Source: Hungatella effluvii (lineage in GTDB: Bacteria; Bacillota; Clostridia; Lachnospirales; Lachnospiraceae). From it: DNA of 64,000 bases. Of the stretch, positions 17,010 to 27,063 are shown one piece after another. The first letter of the stretch is position 1. Each line of letters begins with the position of its first letter. The stretch spans positions 330,012-394,011 of the forward strand of contig NZ_QJKD01000004.1 in assembly GCF_003201875.1 (NCBI RefSeq), read 5' to 3'. The position numbers and the translations under genes were made by a program. Under the pieces are notes generated by a model, which saw only the letters and a program-made list of their open reading frames with translations, made no database searches and was not told the origin of the DNA.

Positions 17010-17591
17010 TCAGTCAGACAAATTGATTCCCGTAATCATCATCGTTCCATTTACATCATTGAACACAACCGCCCCGTTTTCGCCCATCATCACGCCAGCT
17101 CCGTAGGAGTCAAGCTGCGATTCCTGTACTGCTGCGATGGTGTCCTTCATCTTATGGGTAAACAGAGTATCTGAGCCGAGGGCGATCAGGTCATCCCGTG
17201 TCTCAAGCTCGCGGCCATCCCCTGATTCCAGGGATATGTAGACCGGATAGCCGCAAAGATCTGCAAAACCTTCCATATCAGCCGACGCAACGGCCTTTTT
17301 TATTTTTAGAGCAAATGCGGCCGCTCTCTCGGATTCTGTTTCTGAAGCGTTTTCTTCCTCCGTTTCACTGGACTGTTCCGAAGGCGAAAGGAAAGCTTCC
17401 CCGGTATCATCAATTGAAGTTTCCTCGCTATCTGCTGATTCGGCGGAGAAGGTTTCTCCGTTATCCGTATCTTTTTCATATGTAGAAGAGACTGTCTCGG
17501 AAGAAGCGGACGACGCCGGTGCAAACGCGCAGCCGGAAATGCCCATGGATACTGACAGCGCGAGGGCGGCCAGCCTGTTTAAATGCTTCAT
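17010..17591 (-). CDS. Secreted lipoprotein, function unknown
   Basis: A 193-residue lipoprotein: signal with lipobox ISGC (Cys about residue 21), a Ser/Glu/Thr-rich linker of about 70 residues, then a domain of about 100 residues starting at AFALKIKKAVASADMEGFADLC. The pattern of a helix, a Cys-Gly-Tyr-Pro turn and a C-terminal GAVVFNDVNGTMMITGI strand recalls NTF2-like folds of Gram-positive lipoproteins, but this is only a guess. A strong AAAGGAGGA site precedes the ATG at 17591. It is divergent from exonuclease III and no partner is adjacent. Confidence 0.75.
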   Translation of the reverse strand: MKHLNRLAALALSVSMGISGCAFAPASSASSETVSSTYEKDTDNGETFSAESADSEETSIDDTGEAFLSPSEQSSETEEENASETESERAAAFALKIKKAVASADMEGFADLCGYPVYISLESGDGRELETRDDLIALGSDTLFTHKMKDTIAAVQESQLDSYGAGVMMGENGAVVFNDVNGTMMITGINLSD

Positions 17592-17785
17592 ATAGATAAG
17601 TCCTCCTTTTCATGTATTCAGTGGCAGTATATCATTCCGACAGAGCGGAATCAACTTGAGAATGATTCTTATGGATCAGATCTGGCGGAAATTTTCATCT
17701 GAAAATTTCCACCAAGATTAATCTTTTCTATTGTCCAGGAAAATGCTATACTTACATTATCTATTGTCTAAGGAGAGACTGTTAA

Positions 17786-18541
17786 ATGAAAAAATTGATA
17801 TCATGGAATGTTAATGGCCTTCGCGCCTGCGTAGGTAAAGGTTTTTTAGATTATTTTCACGAAGTGAAGGCGGATATTTTCTGCATACAGGAGAGCAAGC
17901 TTTCAGAGGGACAGATTGAACTGGATCTGCCGGGCTACCATCAGTACTGGAATTACGCGGAGAAGAAAGGCTATTCGGGAACCGCCATGTTCACGAAGGA
18001 GGCGCCGTTATCGGTTGTGTACGGCATCGGAATAGAGGAGCACGATCATGAGGGCCGTGTAATAACGGCGGAATTTCCCGACTATTACGTTGTCACCTGC
18101 TATACTCCCAATTCCAAGGACGGGCTGGCGCGCCTGCCGTACCGTATGACATGGGAGGATGCATTTCTTCAGTATTTAAAAGGGCTGGACGAGAAGAAGC
18201 CGGTTATTTTCTGCGGTGATTTAAATGTGGCTCATAAGGAGATCGACTTGAAGAATCCGAAGACAAACCGGAAGAATGCGGGCTTTACAGACGAAGAGCG
18301 CGGCAAGTTTACAGATCTTCTGGAGGCTGGCTTCATCGACACCTTCCGCTGGTTCTATCCGGACAGAGAGGAGATTTACTCCTGGTGGTCCTACCGGTTC
18401 AGCGCCAGATCCAAGAACGCAGGCTGGAGAATTGACTATTTCTGCGTATCGGAATCGTTAAAGGACAGGCTGGTCAGTGCGGATATCCATACGGAGATAC
18501 TCGGTTCCGATCATTGCCCGGTGGAACTGGTGATTGAATAG
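17786..18541 (+). CDS. xth: Exodeoxyribonuclease III / AP endonuclease
   Basis: A 251-residue exonuclease III-type enzyme, which cuts DNA at abasic sites and degrades 3' ends in base-excision repair. All expected catalytic blocks are visible: SWNVNGLRA at the N terminus, QESK with the metal-binding Glu near residue 34, GDLNVAH with the catalytic Asp and Asn near 150, and GSDHCPVEL at the C terminus with the Asp-His pair. Length fits the ExoA group. An AAGGAGAG site precedes the ATG. The ABC-F gene follows after 53 nt on the same strand. Confidence 0.94.
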   Translation: MKKLISWNVNGLRACVGKGFLDYFHEVKADIFCIQESKLSEGQIELDLPGYHQYWNYAEKKGYSGTAMFTKEAPLSVVYGIGIEEHDHEGRVITAEFPDYYVVTCYTPNSKDGLARLPYRMTWEDAFLQYLKGLDEKKPVIFCGDLNVAHKEIDLKNPKTNRKNAGFTDEERGKFTDLLEAGFIDTFRWFYPDREEIYSWWSYRFSARSKNAGWRIDYFCVSESLKDRLVSADIHTEILGSDHCPVELVIE

Positions 18542-18594
18542 AAGCGTGGATTCTATACGGCGATGAATAAGGAACGGAGAGACGAATTACAAAG

Positions 18595-20448
18595 ATGAAT
18601 TTATTAACGATAGAACATTTAACAAAATCATACACCGAGCGGCTGCTCTTTGACGATACCAGCTTCAGCATCAATGAGGGCGAGAAGATCGGCCTTATCG
18701 GGATCAATGGAACGGGGAAATCGACGCTTTTGAAGATTGTGGCAGGGCTGGAGGAACCGGACGACGGAAGCGTGGTGCGCGGACGTAATCTGGATATCCG
18801 GTTTTTATCTCAGAATCCGAAGTTTCATGACGGCGATACGATCCTGGAAAGCATTGTCCGTGAAAATGAGGGACACACTCACAATCCGCTGAACGCAGGT
18901 GAGGGGGACTTTCCGATGTGGGACTTAGAGAGCCAGGCGAAGACGATGCTCACGAAGCTGGGCTTCACGGATTTTGACGACCGCGTGGAGACCCTCTCGG
19001 GCGGCCAGAGAAAGCGGGTGGCGCTGGTAAGCGTCCTTCTTTCCACGGCGGATTTACTGGTATTGGACGAGCCGACCAACCATCTGGACAGCGCCATGGC
19101 GGACTGGCTGGAGACGTATCTGCGCCGGTTTAACGGAGCGCTCTTAATGGTAACCCATGACCGGTATTTCCTGGACAGTGTAACGAACCGGATTGTGGAG
19201 CTGGACAAGGGCAAAATATACAGCTATCAGGCCAATTACGAGGGGTATCTGGAACTGAAGGCCCAGCGCCTCGATATGGAACAGGCCACGGAACGCAAAC
19301 GCCAGTCCCTCTTAAGAGTAGAGCTGGAATGGATGCAGCGCGGCGCACGGGCCAGGTCAACCAAGCAGAAAGCCCATATTGAACGGTTTGAGACACTGAG
19401 GGACCAGAAGGGGCCGGAGGCGGATCAGAACGTGGAGCTGGACTCTGTTTCCAGCCGGCTGGGCCGCACGACAGTGGAGCTGGAGGACATCAGCAAGGCC
19501 TATGGCGACAAGGTTCTGATGAGGGATTTCACCTATATTTTCCTGAAAAATGACCGCATCGGCATCATCGGTCCCAATGGAAGCGGAAAATCCACGCTGA
19601 TGAAGATTATAGCCGGATGGCTGGAGCCGGATGCGGGTCATGTGACAGTCGGACAGACTGTCAAGATGGGATATTTCTCCCAGGAGAATGAAGCCATGGA
19701 CGGAAGCGTCAAGGTGATCGACTATATTCGCGGTGCCGCAGAGTATGTGAAGACGAAGGACGGCAGCATAAGCGCGTCTCAGATGCTGGAGCGCTTTCTC
19801 TTCCCAGCCAGTGTGCAGTATACGGTGATCGACAAACTTTCGGGAGGAGAGAAACGGAGGTTATACCTGCTTCGCATCCTGATGGAAGCGCCCAACGTCC
19901 TGCTTCTGGATGAGCCGACCAATGACCTGGACATTCAGACGCTGACGATTCTCGAGGATTATTTGGACAGCTTTCAGGGAATTGTTATCACGGTCTCCCA
20001 TGATCGGTATTTCCTGGACCGTGTAGTAAGGCGGATCTTCGCATTCGAGGGCGAGGGCCGGGTGGCTCAGTATGAGGGCGGCTACACGGATTATCAGGCG
20101 GCTTTCGCGGAGAAGTATCCGGAGGGGATGCTGCCAGCGGGAATGGGGGCCGGCAAGAAGCCTTCCGATGGAAAAGAGGGGAAGAAGACCACCGAAAAGC
20201 CCAAGGGAGAGAAAAAACTCCGGTTCTCATTTAAAGAGCAGAGAGAATGGGACACAATAGAGGATACAATAGCAGCTGTGGAAGAAAAAATCGCCGATCT
20301 GGATGCACAGATTGAGAAAAGTGTCAGCAATTATACGAAATTGAATGAATTGATGGAAGAAAAGAGAATACAGGAACAGCTTCTCGAAGAAAAGATGGAA
20401 CGCTGGATGATTCTTAACGATCTGGCGGAACGGATCGAGAAGCAGTAA
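18595..20448 (+). CDS. ABC-F family ATPase, Uup-like
   Basis: A 617-residue ABC-F protein with two complete ATP-binding domains: Walker A GINGTGKS and GPNGSGKS, signatures LSGGQRKR and LSGGEKRR, Walker B LDEPTNHLD and LDEPTNDLD, and SHD/THD switches in both halves. The C-terminal 75 residues form the coiled-coil domain typical of Uup (RFSFKEQREWDTIEDTIAAV onward), a DNA/ribosome-binding extension, after a Lys/Gly-rich linker. Role in ribosome-associated functions is inferred from the family. In contrast to the protein at 1271, no motif is damaged. Confidence 0.93.
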   Translation: MNLLTIEHLTKSYTERLLFDDTSFSINEGEKIGLIGINGTGKSTLLKIVAGLEEPDDGSVVRGRNLDIRFLSQNPKFHDGDTILESIVRENEGHTHNPLNAGEGDFPMWDLESQAKTMLTKLGFTDFDDRVETLSGGQRKRVALVSVLLSTADLLVLDEPTNHLDSAMADWLETYLRRFNGALLMVTHDRYFLDSVTNRIVELDKGKIYSYQANYEGYLELKAQRLDMEQATERKRQSLLRVELEWMQRGARARSTKQKAHIERFETLRDQKGPEADQNVELDSVSSRLGRTTVELEDISKAYGDKVLMRDFTYIFLKNDRIGIIGPNGSGKSTLMKIIAGWLEPDAGHVTVGQTVKMGYFSQENEAMDGSVKVIDYIRGAAEYVKTKDGSISASQMLERFLFPASVQYTVIDKLSGGEKRRLYLLRILMEAPNVLLLDEPTNDLDIQTLTILEDYLDSFQGIVITVSHDRYFLDRVVRRIFAFEGEGRVAQYEGGYTDYQAAFAEKYPEGMLPAGMGAGKKPSDGKEGKKTTEKPKGEKKLRFSFKEQREWDTIEDTIAAVEEKIADLDAQIEKSVSNYTKLNELMEEKRIQEQLLEEKMERWMILNDLAERIEKQ

Positions 20449-20513
20449 CTCGTCTTATGGCGGACCGCCGGAACGAGAAATGAGACCACCGGCAGATAGA
20501 GGAGATAAGCGGT

Positions 20514-22382
20514 ATGGAAGGATATAGAATTGCTAAGCAGGACAACAGAATTTATTCCATGGGACTTACCGGAGTTGATGGCGGGATTCATGTGTGTGTA
20601 GCCGCACAGGGAGAGGTGTGTGATCTTCTTTTATACCACAGCGGGGAGGAGACAGAATATGCACGGCTGCATTTCCCGCAGGAGGCAAGGCGCGGGGATG
20701 TCTGGAACATGACCGTTCTCGGCGATTTTTCAGGACTGGAGTACTGCTTCGAGCTTGATGGAAAGCTGCTTGCCGACCCTTACGGAAAACAGTTTACCGG
20801 AAGAGAGGTCTGGGGTGATCTATCTGCGGCAGAGCGTCCCATGAGATCGCCGGTCGTCGCGGAGGACTTCGACTGGGAGGGAGATAAGCCTTTAAAGATT
20901 CCATATGAAGAGATGATTCTTTACCGGGCGCATGTGAGGGGATTTACTAAAAATACCGCTTCCAGAGCGAAAGACAAGGGGACCTTCCGCGCGTTGATTG
21001 AAAAGATCCCGTATTTAAAAGAGCTGGGCGTCACGAGTCTGGAGCTTCTCCCCGTAAATGAATTTTCGGAGCTGATGATGCCGGAGCATGTGGATGGAAA
21101 TCCTTACGCTGTGGATAAACCCACTGGAAAATTGAATTATTGGGGATATACCACCGGTTATTATTTCGCGCCGAAGGCTTCCTATTGTTCAGGAAAAGAA
21201 AAACACCCGGTAACAGAGTTCAAAAACCTTGTGAAGGCGTTTCATAAAGAGGGCCTGGAACTGATTATAGAGCTTTACTTTACCGGAAAGGAAAATCCTG
21301 CGTTTGTCCTCGATGCGGTCCGTTACTGGACGGAGGAATTTCATGTGGATGGAGTTCATCTGGTGGGATTTACCCCCAATGATCTGATAGGACGCGACCC
21401 GTATTTAAGCGGCACAAAGCTGTTTGCCACCTCCTGGCTCGGTGTTCCGGGCGGGCATGAAAAGCATCTGGCTGAGTATAACGATGGTTTTCTGGTAGAC
21501 ATGCGCCGGGCCTTAAAGGGCGATGAGGATGAGATGAATCATCTGATCTTCCGAAGCAGACGCAATCCCGCGGAGTTCGGTGTGGTCAATTATATGGCCA
21601 ATACCAACGGATTTACGCTGATGGACATGGTGTCGTATGATACGAAGCATAATGAGGCTAACGGCGAGGGCAATCAGGACGGCAATCCCTATAATTACTC
21701 CTGGAACTGCGGCGTGGAAGGGCACACAAGGCGAAAGAAGATTGTGGAGCTGCGGAAGAAGCAGATCAGGAATGCGCTCCTGATGCTGTTCTTAAGCCAG
21801 GGAACTCCGCTTCTGCTGGCTGGAGACGAGTTCGGCAATTCTAAGGACGGCAACAACAATTCCTACTGCCAGGATAATGAGGTCTCGTGGCTGAATTGGA
21901 ATCTTTTGAAAACCAACCGGGATATCTATGAATTTACGAAGGCGGTAATTGCCTTCCGGAAGAGTCATCCGGTATTCCATATGGCCACAGAGCCGAAGGT
22001 TATGGATTACTTATCCTGCGGCAGGCCGGATGTTTCCTACCATGGCGTAAAGGCGTGGCGGCCGGAATTTGAAAATTTCCGGAGGCAGATCGGCATTATG
22101 TACTGCGGAGAATATGGAAAGAAACCGGATGGGACCGCGGACGACAGCTTCTTTGTCGCATATAATATGCACTGGGAGCCCCATGAGTTTGATTTGCCCA
22201 ATCTGCCCAAGAAGCAGAAATGGCATATTGTGTTTAATACCGACGAAAAAGACAGCAATGGAATGTATTCGGAGGTTTCAGTGTCTGAGGATGGCGGTGA
22301 GATGGTCGGCGCAATGCCGGTGATGGAGTCCAGGCAGTTTGAGGTTCCGCCGAGGACGATTGTGGTGTTTGTGGGTAGATGA
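20514..22382 (+). CDS. GH13/isoamylase-like protein lacking catalytic residues
   Basis: A 622-residue protein with the layout of glycogen-debranching GH13 enzymes: an N-terminal CBM48-like beta domain (about 1-120), a TIM barrel and a C-terminal beta domain. Conserved debranching-enzyme text remains, such as KHNEANGEGNQDG and SWNCGVEGHT. But the three catalytic positions are altered: the nucleophile region reads VDGVHLVG (278-285) with Val284 for Asp and His282 for Arg, the acid/base position is Thr306 in LFATSW instead of the AEPW Glu, and the HD pair is Thr364-Asn365 in NTNGFTL. Region I lacks the DVVYNH pattern. It therefore looks like a sugar-binding pseudoenzyme or regulator rather than an active hydrolase. 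The start at 20514 follows AGAGGAGATAAG. Confidence 0.85.
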   Translation: MEGYRIAKQDNRIYSMGLTGVDGGIHVCVAAQGEVCDLLLYHSGEETEYARLHFPQEARRGDVWNMTVLGDFSGLEYCFELDGKLLADPYGKQFTGREVWGDLSAAERPMRSPVVAEDFDWEGDKPLKIPYEEMILYRAHVRGFTKNTASRAKDKGTFRALIEKIPYLKELGVTSLELLPVNEFSELMMPEHVDGNPYAVDKPTGKLNYWGYTTGYYFAPKASYCSGKEKHPVTEFKNLVKAFHKEGLELIIELYFTGKENPAFVLDAVRYWTEEFHVDGVHLVGFTPNDLIGRDPYLSGTKLFATSWLGVPGGHEKHLAEYNDGFLVDMRRALKGDEDEMNHLIFRSRRNPAEFGVVNYMANTNGFTLMDMVSYDTKHNEANGEGNQDGNPYNYSWNCGVEGHTRRKKIVELRKKQIRNALLMLFLSQGTPLLLAGDEFGNSKDGNNNSYCQDNEVSWLNWNLLKTNRDIYEFTKAVIAFRKSHPVFHMATEPKVMDYLSCGRPDVSYHGVKAWRPEFENFRRQIGIMYCGEYGKKPDGTADDSFFVAYNMHWEPHEFDLPNLPKKQKWHIVFNTDEKDSNGMYSEVSVSEDGGEMVGAMPVMESRQFEVPPRTIVVFVGR

Positions 22383-22400
22383 TGGCGGTAAACGCCCAAC

Positions 22401-22464
22401 AAAGAAGAGCAGGCTAAAGTCTGGACAGATATCAATCTGTCAGGATCTCAGTCTGCTCTTCTTT
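22401..22464. terminator. Bidirectional terminator
   Basis: AAAGAAGAGCAG (22401-22412) pairs with CTGCTCTTCTTT (22453-22464), with an inner GGACAGAT/ATCTGTC stem. It separates the convergent GH13-like gene and luxS. Confidence 0.8.
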
Positions 22465-22473
22465 CTGACGTTT

Positions 22474-22956
22474 TTAGTCTTCCGGATACACAAGATGCTT
22501 CTCATCAATACCATATAAAACATGATCCAGGTATTTCCCCGCGATATACTTCGCCATTCCCAGATTCATATCGAGGTAGTTTCCGCAGTCTCTGGCAGCA
22601 GCCCCGGGGACTTCGCCTTCAAAATCACGGATGAACTCAAAAAGCTCTGTCATGAGGGGGACGATGTCCTTTGACTCATAATCCCCGGACAGGAGCAGGT
22701 AGAAACCGGTGCGGCAGCCCATGGGGCCGAAATAGAGGACACGGGAGCTGTACTCCGCGTGATTTCTTAAAAATGTTGCGCCCAAGTGTTCTATGGTATG
22801 AATTTCAGCGGTATTGATAACCGGCTCGTAATTCGGCCGGGTCATGCGTAAATCAAAGGTCGTGACGGTATGGCCGCCTGCGGTATCCTTCCTCGAGACA
22901 TAGATGCCCGGAAGAAGTTTTAAATGATTAATGGTAAAGCTCGTTATTTTATCCAT
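22474..22956 (-). CDS. luxS: S-ribosylhomocysteine lyase LuxS
   Basis: The 160-residue LuxS enzyme, which splits S-ribosylhomocysteine into homocysteine and the autoinducer-2 precursor in the activated methyl cycle. Metal ligands are visible: HTIEH gives His53, Glu56 and His57, and Cys124 in RDCGNYLD; the catalytic Cys is Cys81 in GPMGCRTG. Length is the family norm. The ATG at 22956 follows AAAGGAGACG. It stands alone, convergent with the GH13-like gene. Confidence 0.96.
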   Translation of the reverse strand: MDKITSFTINHLKLLPGIYVSRKDTAGGHTVTTFDLRMTRPNYEPVINTAEIHTIEHLGATFLRNHAEYSSRVLYFGPMGCRTGFYLLLSGDYESKDIVPLMTELFEFIRDFEGEVPGAAARDCGNYLDMNLGMAKYIAGKYLDHVLYGIDEKHLVYPED

Positions 22957-23116
22957 AAAACGTCTCCTTTCAGCAGTTCATAAATACCTGCCTGTATCAG
23001 TATAACGGATGGAAAAGGGAAATGGAAGGGCAGCTGTCCGCTTTTATTAAATTTCATGCATGAAAAGCAATTTTTGACTCATACCATAGTAGGAGAGATG
23101 GGGAAGGAGCGTCAGC

Positions 23117-25723
23117 ATGGAAGAATGGTTTCATTTATCAGAAGAAGAAGCACTGGGGCGCTTAGAGGCGGCGAGATCCGGGCTTTCTTCCCGGGAAGCG
23201 GCAGTGCGGAAGGAGGAATTTGGGCCGAATGCCCTTCGGGCGGGGGAAAAACGGAGTGCCCTCCAGGTATTTCTGGACCAGTTTAAGGATCTTCTGGTCA
23301 TCATTTTAATCATAGCGGCAGTCATCTCCATGATATCGGGAGATGTGGAGAGCACCGCAGTCATATTCGCGGTGCTCCTTTTAAATGCGGTTCTGGGCAC
23401 CGTGGAACACCAGAAAGCAGAAAAGTCTTTAGACAGTTTAAAATCCCTCTCCGCGCCCATGGCGGGGGTCCTTCGTGACGGCCGGAGGCAGGAGATTCTG
23501 TCCTCCGACGTGGTGCCGGGAGATATTCTCCTGTTGGAGGCCGGGGATATGGTGGCGGCAGACGGGCGTCTCCTGGAGACGTATTCCCTGTTAGTGAACG
23601 AGAGTTCCCTGACGGGAGAGTCCATCAATGTGGAAAAGAAGACAGGAAAGATCAGGACAGAAAAGGTACCGCTGGCAGAACAGCACAATATGGTATTTTC
23701 CGGCTCGCTGGTGGCGGCGGGGCGCGGCACTGTTCTGGTCACCGGCACCGGCATGAACACCGAGATCGGAAGAATCGCCGCGCTGATGAACGGCACAGGG
23801 GAGAAGAAGACGCCTCTTCAGATTAGTCTGGATCAGTTTGGCAGCCATCTGGCGGCGGGAATCCTGATCATCTGCGCTCTGGTCTTCGGACTCAGTATTT
23901 ACCGCAGGATGCCGGTGCTGGATTCGCTGATGTTCGCGGTGGCGCTGGCGGTGGCGGCCATCCCGGAGGCGCTCAGCTCCATTGTCACCATCGTGCAGGC
24001 CATGGGAACGCAGAAGATGGCGAAGGAACACGCGATTATCAAGGACTTAAAGGCCGTGGAGAGCCTGGGATGCGTCTCGGTTATCTGCTCCGACAAGACG
24101 GGAACCCTGACACAGAACAGAATGACGGTGGAGGAAGTTTATGTAAACAACCGCCTCTATCCGCCTGAAAATCTAAGCCTGGAAAATCTGGTTCAGCGGT
24201 ACCTGCTTTATGATGCGGTCCTGACGAATGATGCTTCCTGCGCGGACGGGAAAATGCTGGGTGATCCAACGGAAGCGGCCCTGGTTGTCATGGGGCGGAA
24301 ACTCGGAATCCAGGAAACAGAGCTGAGGCATTCCATGCCGAGAATCGGAGAACTTCCGTTTGACTCTGACAGGAAGCTGATGACCACCGTGCACCGCGTT
24401 GACGGCGTGCGGGTGATGTTTACCAAGGGAGCCCTGGACATTCTGCTTCCCCGCTGTGAATCGATCCTGACAGGAGAAGGCGTCCGCGTGATGCGGGAAA
24501 ATGACCGCCAGCGGATCAACGCGCAAAATCTGGATTTTTCGCGGCAGGGGCTGCGTGTTCTCACCTTTGTATACAAAAAAATGGGAGAAAAGGAGATTCT
24601 GACGGAGAAGTCGGAATCCGGATACATATTTTTAGGAATGACAGCCATGATGGACCCGCCGAGACCGGAATCGAAAAATGCGGTCTTAAATGCCAGACGT
24701 GCCGGAATCAGGCCGGTCATGATTACAGGGGACCACAAGATCACAGCCGCGGCCATTGCGGAGAAGATTGGAATATTAAACGAAGGCGGTATCGCCGTGA
24801 GCGGTCCTGAGCTGGACGACATGGCGGATGAGGAGCTGGACCGGAATCTGGAACGGATCAACGTGTACGCCCGGGTATCCCCGGAGCATAAGATCAGAAT
24901 CGTCAGCGCATGGCAGCGAAAGGGCCATATTGTGGCCATGACGGGAGATGGCGTCAATGACGCGCCGGCTCTTAAGAAGGCCGACATCGGCGTGGCCATG
25001 GGAAAGATGGGAACGGAGGTCTCCAAAGACGCGGCTTCCATGATCCTGACGGATGATAACTTTGCCACTATCATCAAGGCCGTAGCCAACGGCCGAAATG
25101 TATACCGCAATATTCGTAATGCAATTAAATTCCTGCTGTCCGGCAACATGGCGGGGATTTTGAGCGTCCTGTATACATCCCTGATGGCGCTGCCGACGCC
25201 ATTTGCGCCGGTGCACCTCCTGTTTATCAATCTGGTAACGGATTCCCTTCCGGCCATTGCCATCGGAATGGAGAAGGCGGAACCGGGGCTTCTGACGAAA
25301 AAACCGAGAAATCCGAAGGAAGGAATTCTGACGAAACGGTTTATCCTTCAGATTCTTCTCCAGGGGGCGCTCATAGCGGTCTGCACGATGACCGCCTACC
25401 ATACCGGTCTGGCCACGGGCAGCGAGGCGGCGGCCAGTACCATGGCGTTTTCCACCCTGACCCTGGCGAGACTGTTCCATGGCTTCAACTGCCGCAGCTC
25501 TCACTCCATCTTTAAGATTGGTCTGATGAGCAACCTGTATAGTATCATGGCGTTTGAGGCGGGGGTGGTGCTTCTGGCCGCGGTTCTGTTTGTGCCTGGG
25601 CTTCAGACCCTGTTCTCCGTAGCCGATCTATCGGTGAGACAGCTGCTCACCATTGTTATATTTGCGGTGGTGCCGACACTGGTGATCCAGGCGTTTAAGA
25701 CGGTGCGGGAGAGCATGCGGTAA
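23117..25723 (+). CDS. Calcium-type (P2) cation-transporting ATPase
   Basis: An 868-residue P-type ATPase of the calcium/SERCA group. It has the actuator motif SSLTGESINVEK, the phosphorylated Asp326 in CSDKTGTLTQNRMT, the nucleotide-binding KGALDILLPRC, the hinge TGDGVNDAPALKKADIGVAMG and six C-terminal helices starting with LLSGNMAGILSVLYTSL. Membrane helix 4 has AAIPEALSS, where calcium pumps of this type usually read PEGLPA or PEALPA, so the transported ion is likely calcium but is not certain. The start at 23117 follows GGAAGGAG. It stands alone between luxS and the oligopeptide importer, with a terminator at 25775. Confidence 0.92.
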   Translation: MEEWFHLSEEEALGRLEAARSGLSSREAAVRKEEFGPNALRAGEKRSALQVFLDQFKDLLVIILIIAAVISMISGDVESTAVIFAVLLLNAVLGTVEHQKAEKSLDSLKSLSAPMAGVLRDGRRQEILSSDVVPGDILLLEAGDMVAADGRLLETYSLLVNESSLTGESINVEKKTGKIRTEKVPLAEQHNMVFSGSLVAAGRGTVLVTGTGMNTEIGRIAALMNGTGEKKTPLQISLDQFGSHLAAGILIICALVFGLSIYRRMPVLDSLMFAVALAVAAIPEALSSIVTIVQAMGTQKMAKEHAIIKDLKAVESLGCVSVICSDKTGTLTQNRMTVEEVYVNNRLYPPENLSLENLVQRYLLYDAVLTNDASCADGKMLGDPTEAALVVMGRKLGIQETELRHSMPRIGELPFDSDRKLMTTVHRVDGVRVMFTKGALDILLPRCESILTGEGVRVMRENDRQRINAQNLDFSRQGLRVLTFVYKKMGEKEILTEKSESGYIFLGMTAMMDPPRPESKNAVLNARRAGIRPVMITGDHKITAAAIAEKIGILNEGGIAVSGPELDDMADEELDRNLERINVYARVSPEHKIRIVSAWQRKGHIVAMTGDGVNDAPALKKADIGVAMGKMGTEVSKDAASMILTDDNFATIIKAVANGRNVYRNIRNAIKFLLSGNMAGILSVLYTSLMALPTPFAPVHLLFINLVTDSLPAIAIGMEKAEPGLLTKKPRNPKEGILTKRFILQILLQGALIAVCTMTAYHTGLATGSEAAASTMAFSTLTLARLFHGFNCRSSHSIFKIGLMSNLYSIMAFEAGVVLLAAVLFVPGLQTLFSVADLSVRQLLTIVIFAVVPTLVIQAFKTVRESMR

Positions 25724-26094
25724 GGCCGGTAATCTGCTGTTTGCTTATTAAGCTGCTGTGCTTTAAAAATAACTGGCGTTCCGGAAATTGGTTTCGGAAC
25801 GCCTTTCTGCGGTAAAATAAAACTGGTGTAAATATGCCGGCAGTGCCAGAATCCGCTGGTTTCCAATGCCAGAAATGCTCATATCACCCTTTTTCAGGAG
25901 ATATCTGTAAATTTTAGAAACTACTTGAGAAAAAACACAAAATGCGATACGATAATACTATTATAGTTTTATTCTGTAACGTGGTTATTCAGCCTTCAGG
26001 AACGGACATTCCGGGGGAGGAGAAGGGACTGGAAGGCGCGGAGGTCCCGGTAAAATGAAGATTTCGTCACAGAATTACGAAAGGACAAGAGAAG
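25724..26094 (+). promoter_or_regulatory. Intergenic region with terminator and importer promoter
   Basis: A terminator for the P-ATPase: GGCGTTCC (25775-25782) with GGAACGCC (25796-25803) and then TTTCT. A promoter for the importer: TTGAGA (25925-25930) and TACGAT (25948-25953) 17 bp apart. The leader of about 130 nt that follows contains a purine-rich GGGGGAGGAGAAGGGA stretch near 26013 and no clear coding frame; nothing else was seen. Confidence 0.6.
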
Positions 26095-27051
26095 ATGAAG
26101 TGGAAATACATAGCAAAACGGCTTCTGATTGCCATACCTACTTTTTTAGGGATTACGGTGCTGGCCTATTTTATTCTGAATCTGGCCCCCGGATCCCCTC
26201 TGGACGCACTTCTTGCGGATCCCAAGATATCTCCTGCAGAACTGGAACGAAAACGGATCGCCCTGGGGCTTGACAAGCCTGTGGTCATCCAGTATTTCAG
26301 CTGGCTGAATATGCTGCTTCATGGGGACTTAGGTTTCTCCTACAGCACCCAGAGACCGGTGGCAGCCATGATCGGAGAGCGTCTTCCGGCTACGGCATGT
26401 CTGGCAGGAGCATCGATTCTGCTGTCTCTGATTGTAGCGATTCCTCTGGGGATTTACGCGGCATCCAAACCGAATTCAAAGAGAGATTACGTTTCGGGCG
26501 GTATTTCGCTCTTAATGATGGCGACTCCGAACTTCTTTGTGGGTCTGGTGTTTATCTATCTGTTTGCCATCGTATTCAAGATTCTTCCCTCAGGTGGAAT
26601 GTACGATTCGGCGGGAGTGAAATCAGGCGTGGCACTGATGCGCCACATGATCATGCCCTGTCTTGTGCTGTCCTTCCAGCAGATCGGCGGGTGGGTCCGC
26701 CACATGCGCAGCAGTATGCTGGAGGTCATGCAGGAGGACTATATCCGGACCGCTCGTTCCAAGGGTCTGAAAAAATGGGGCGTTATCTACAAACATGGAT
26801 TGAAAAACGCATTGATTCCGGTAATCACGGTGGTGGGGATGTCCATCCCGTCGCTGGTTGGCGGCGCCGTTATTACGGAGCAGGTATTCGGCTGGCCAGG
26901 TGTCGGGTCTTTGATGGTTACCGCCATTAATGGCCGGGATTATCCGGTTATTATGGGAATCACCGTCATGATTGCGGCGGCGGTTCTGATCGCCAATATC
27001 TTAACCGATGTGGCCTACGGGCTTTTAGATCCGCGTATCAGCTATAAATAG
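26095..27051 (+). CDS. Peptide ABC importer permease (OppB/DppB type)
   Basis: A 318-residue inner-membrane permease of the oligopeptide/dipeptide/nickel family. It opens with YIAKRLLIAIPTFLGITVLAYFILNLAPGSPLD, has the family's extracellular ERKRIALGLDKPVVIQY segment, and an EAA-type loop (MQEDYIRTARSKGLKKWGVIYK). Six helices are expected. It is the first gene of a five-gene operon with the second permease 12 nt later, then the binding protein and two ATPases. Confidence 0.93.
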   Translation: MKWKYIAKRLLIAIPTFLGITVLAYFILNLAPGSPLDALLADPKISPAELERKRIALGLDKPVVIQYFSWLNMLLHGDLGFSYSTQRPVAAMIGERLPATACLAGASILLSLIVAIPLGIYAASKPNSKRDYVSGGISLLMMATPNFFVGLVFIYLFAIVFKILPSGGMYDSAGVKSGVALMRHMIMPCLVLSFQQIGGWVRHMRSSMLEVMQEDYIRTARSKGLKKWGVIYKHGLKNALIPVITVVGMSIPSLVGGAVITEQVFGWPGVGSLMVTAINGRDYPVIMGITVMIAAAVLIANILTDVAYGLLDPRISYK

Positions 27052-27063
27052 GAGGGTAGACGA

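Noticed and set aside
24208..25263. A 351-codon minus-strand frame in the P-type ATPase
   Set aside because: It is a shadow of the GC-rich P-ATPase gene, which has all family motifs.
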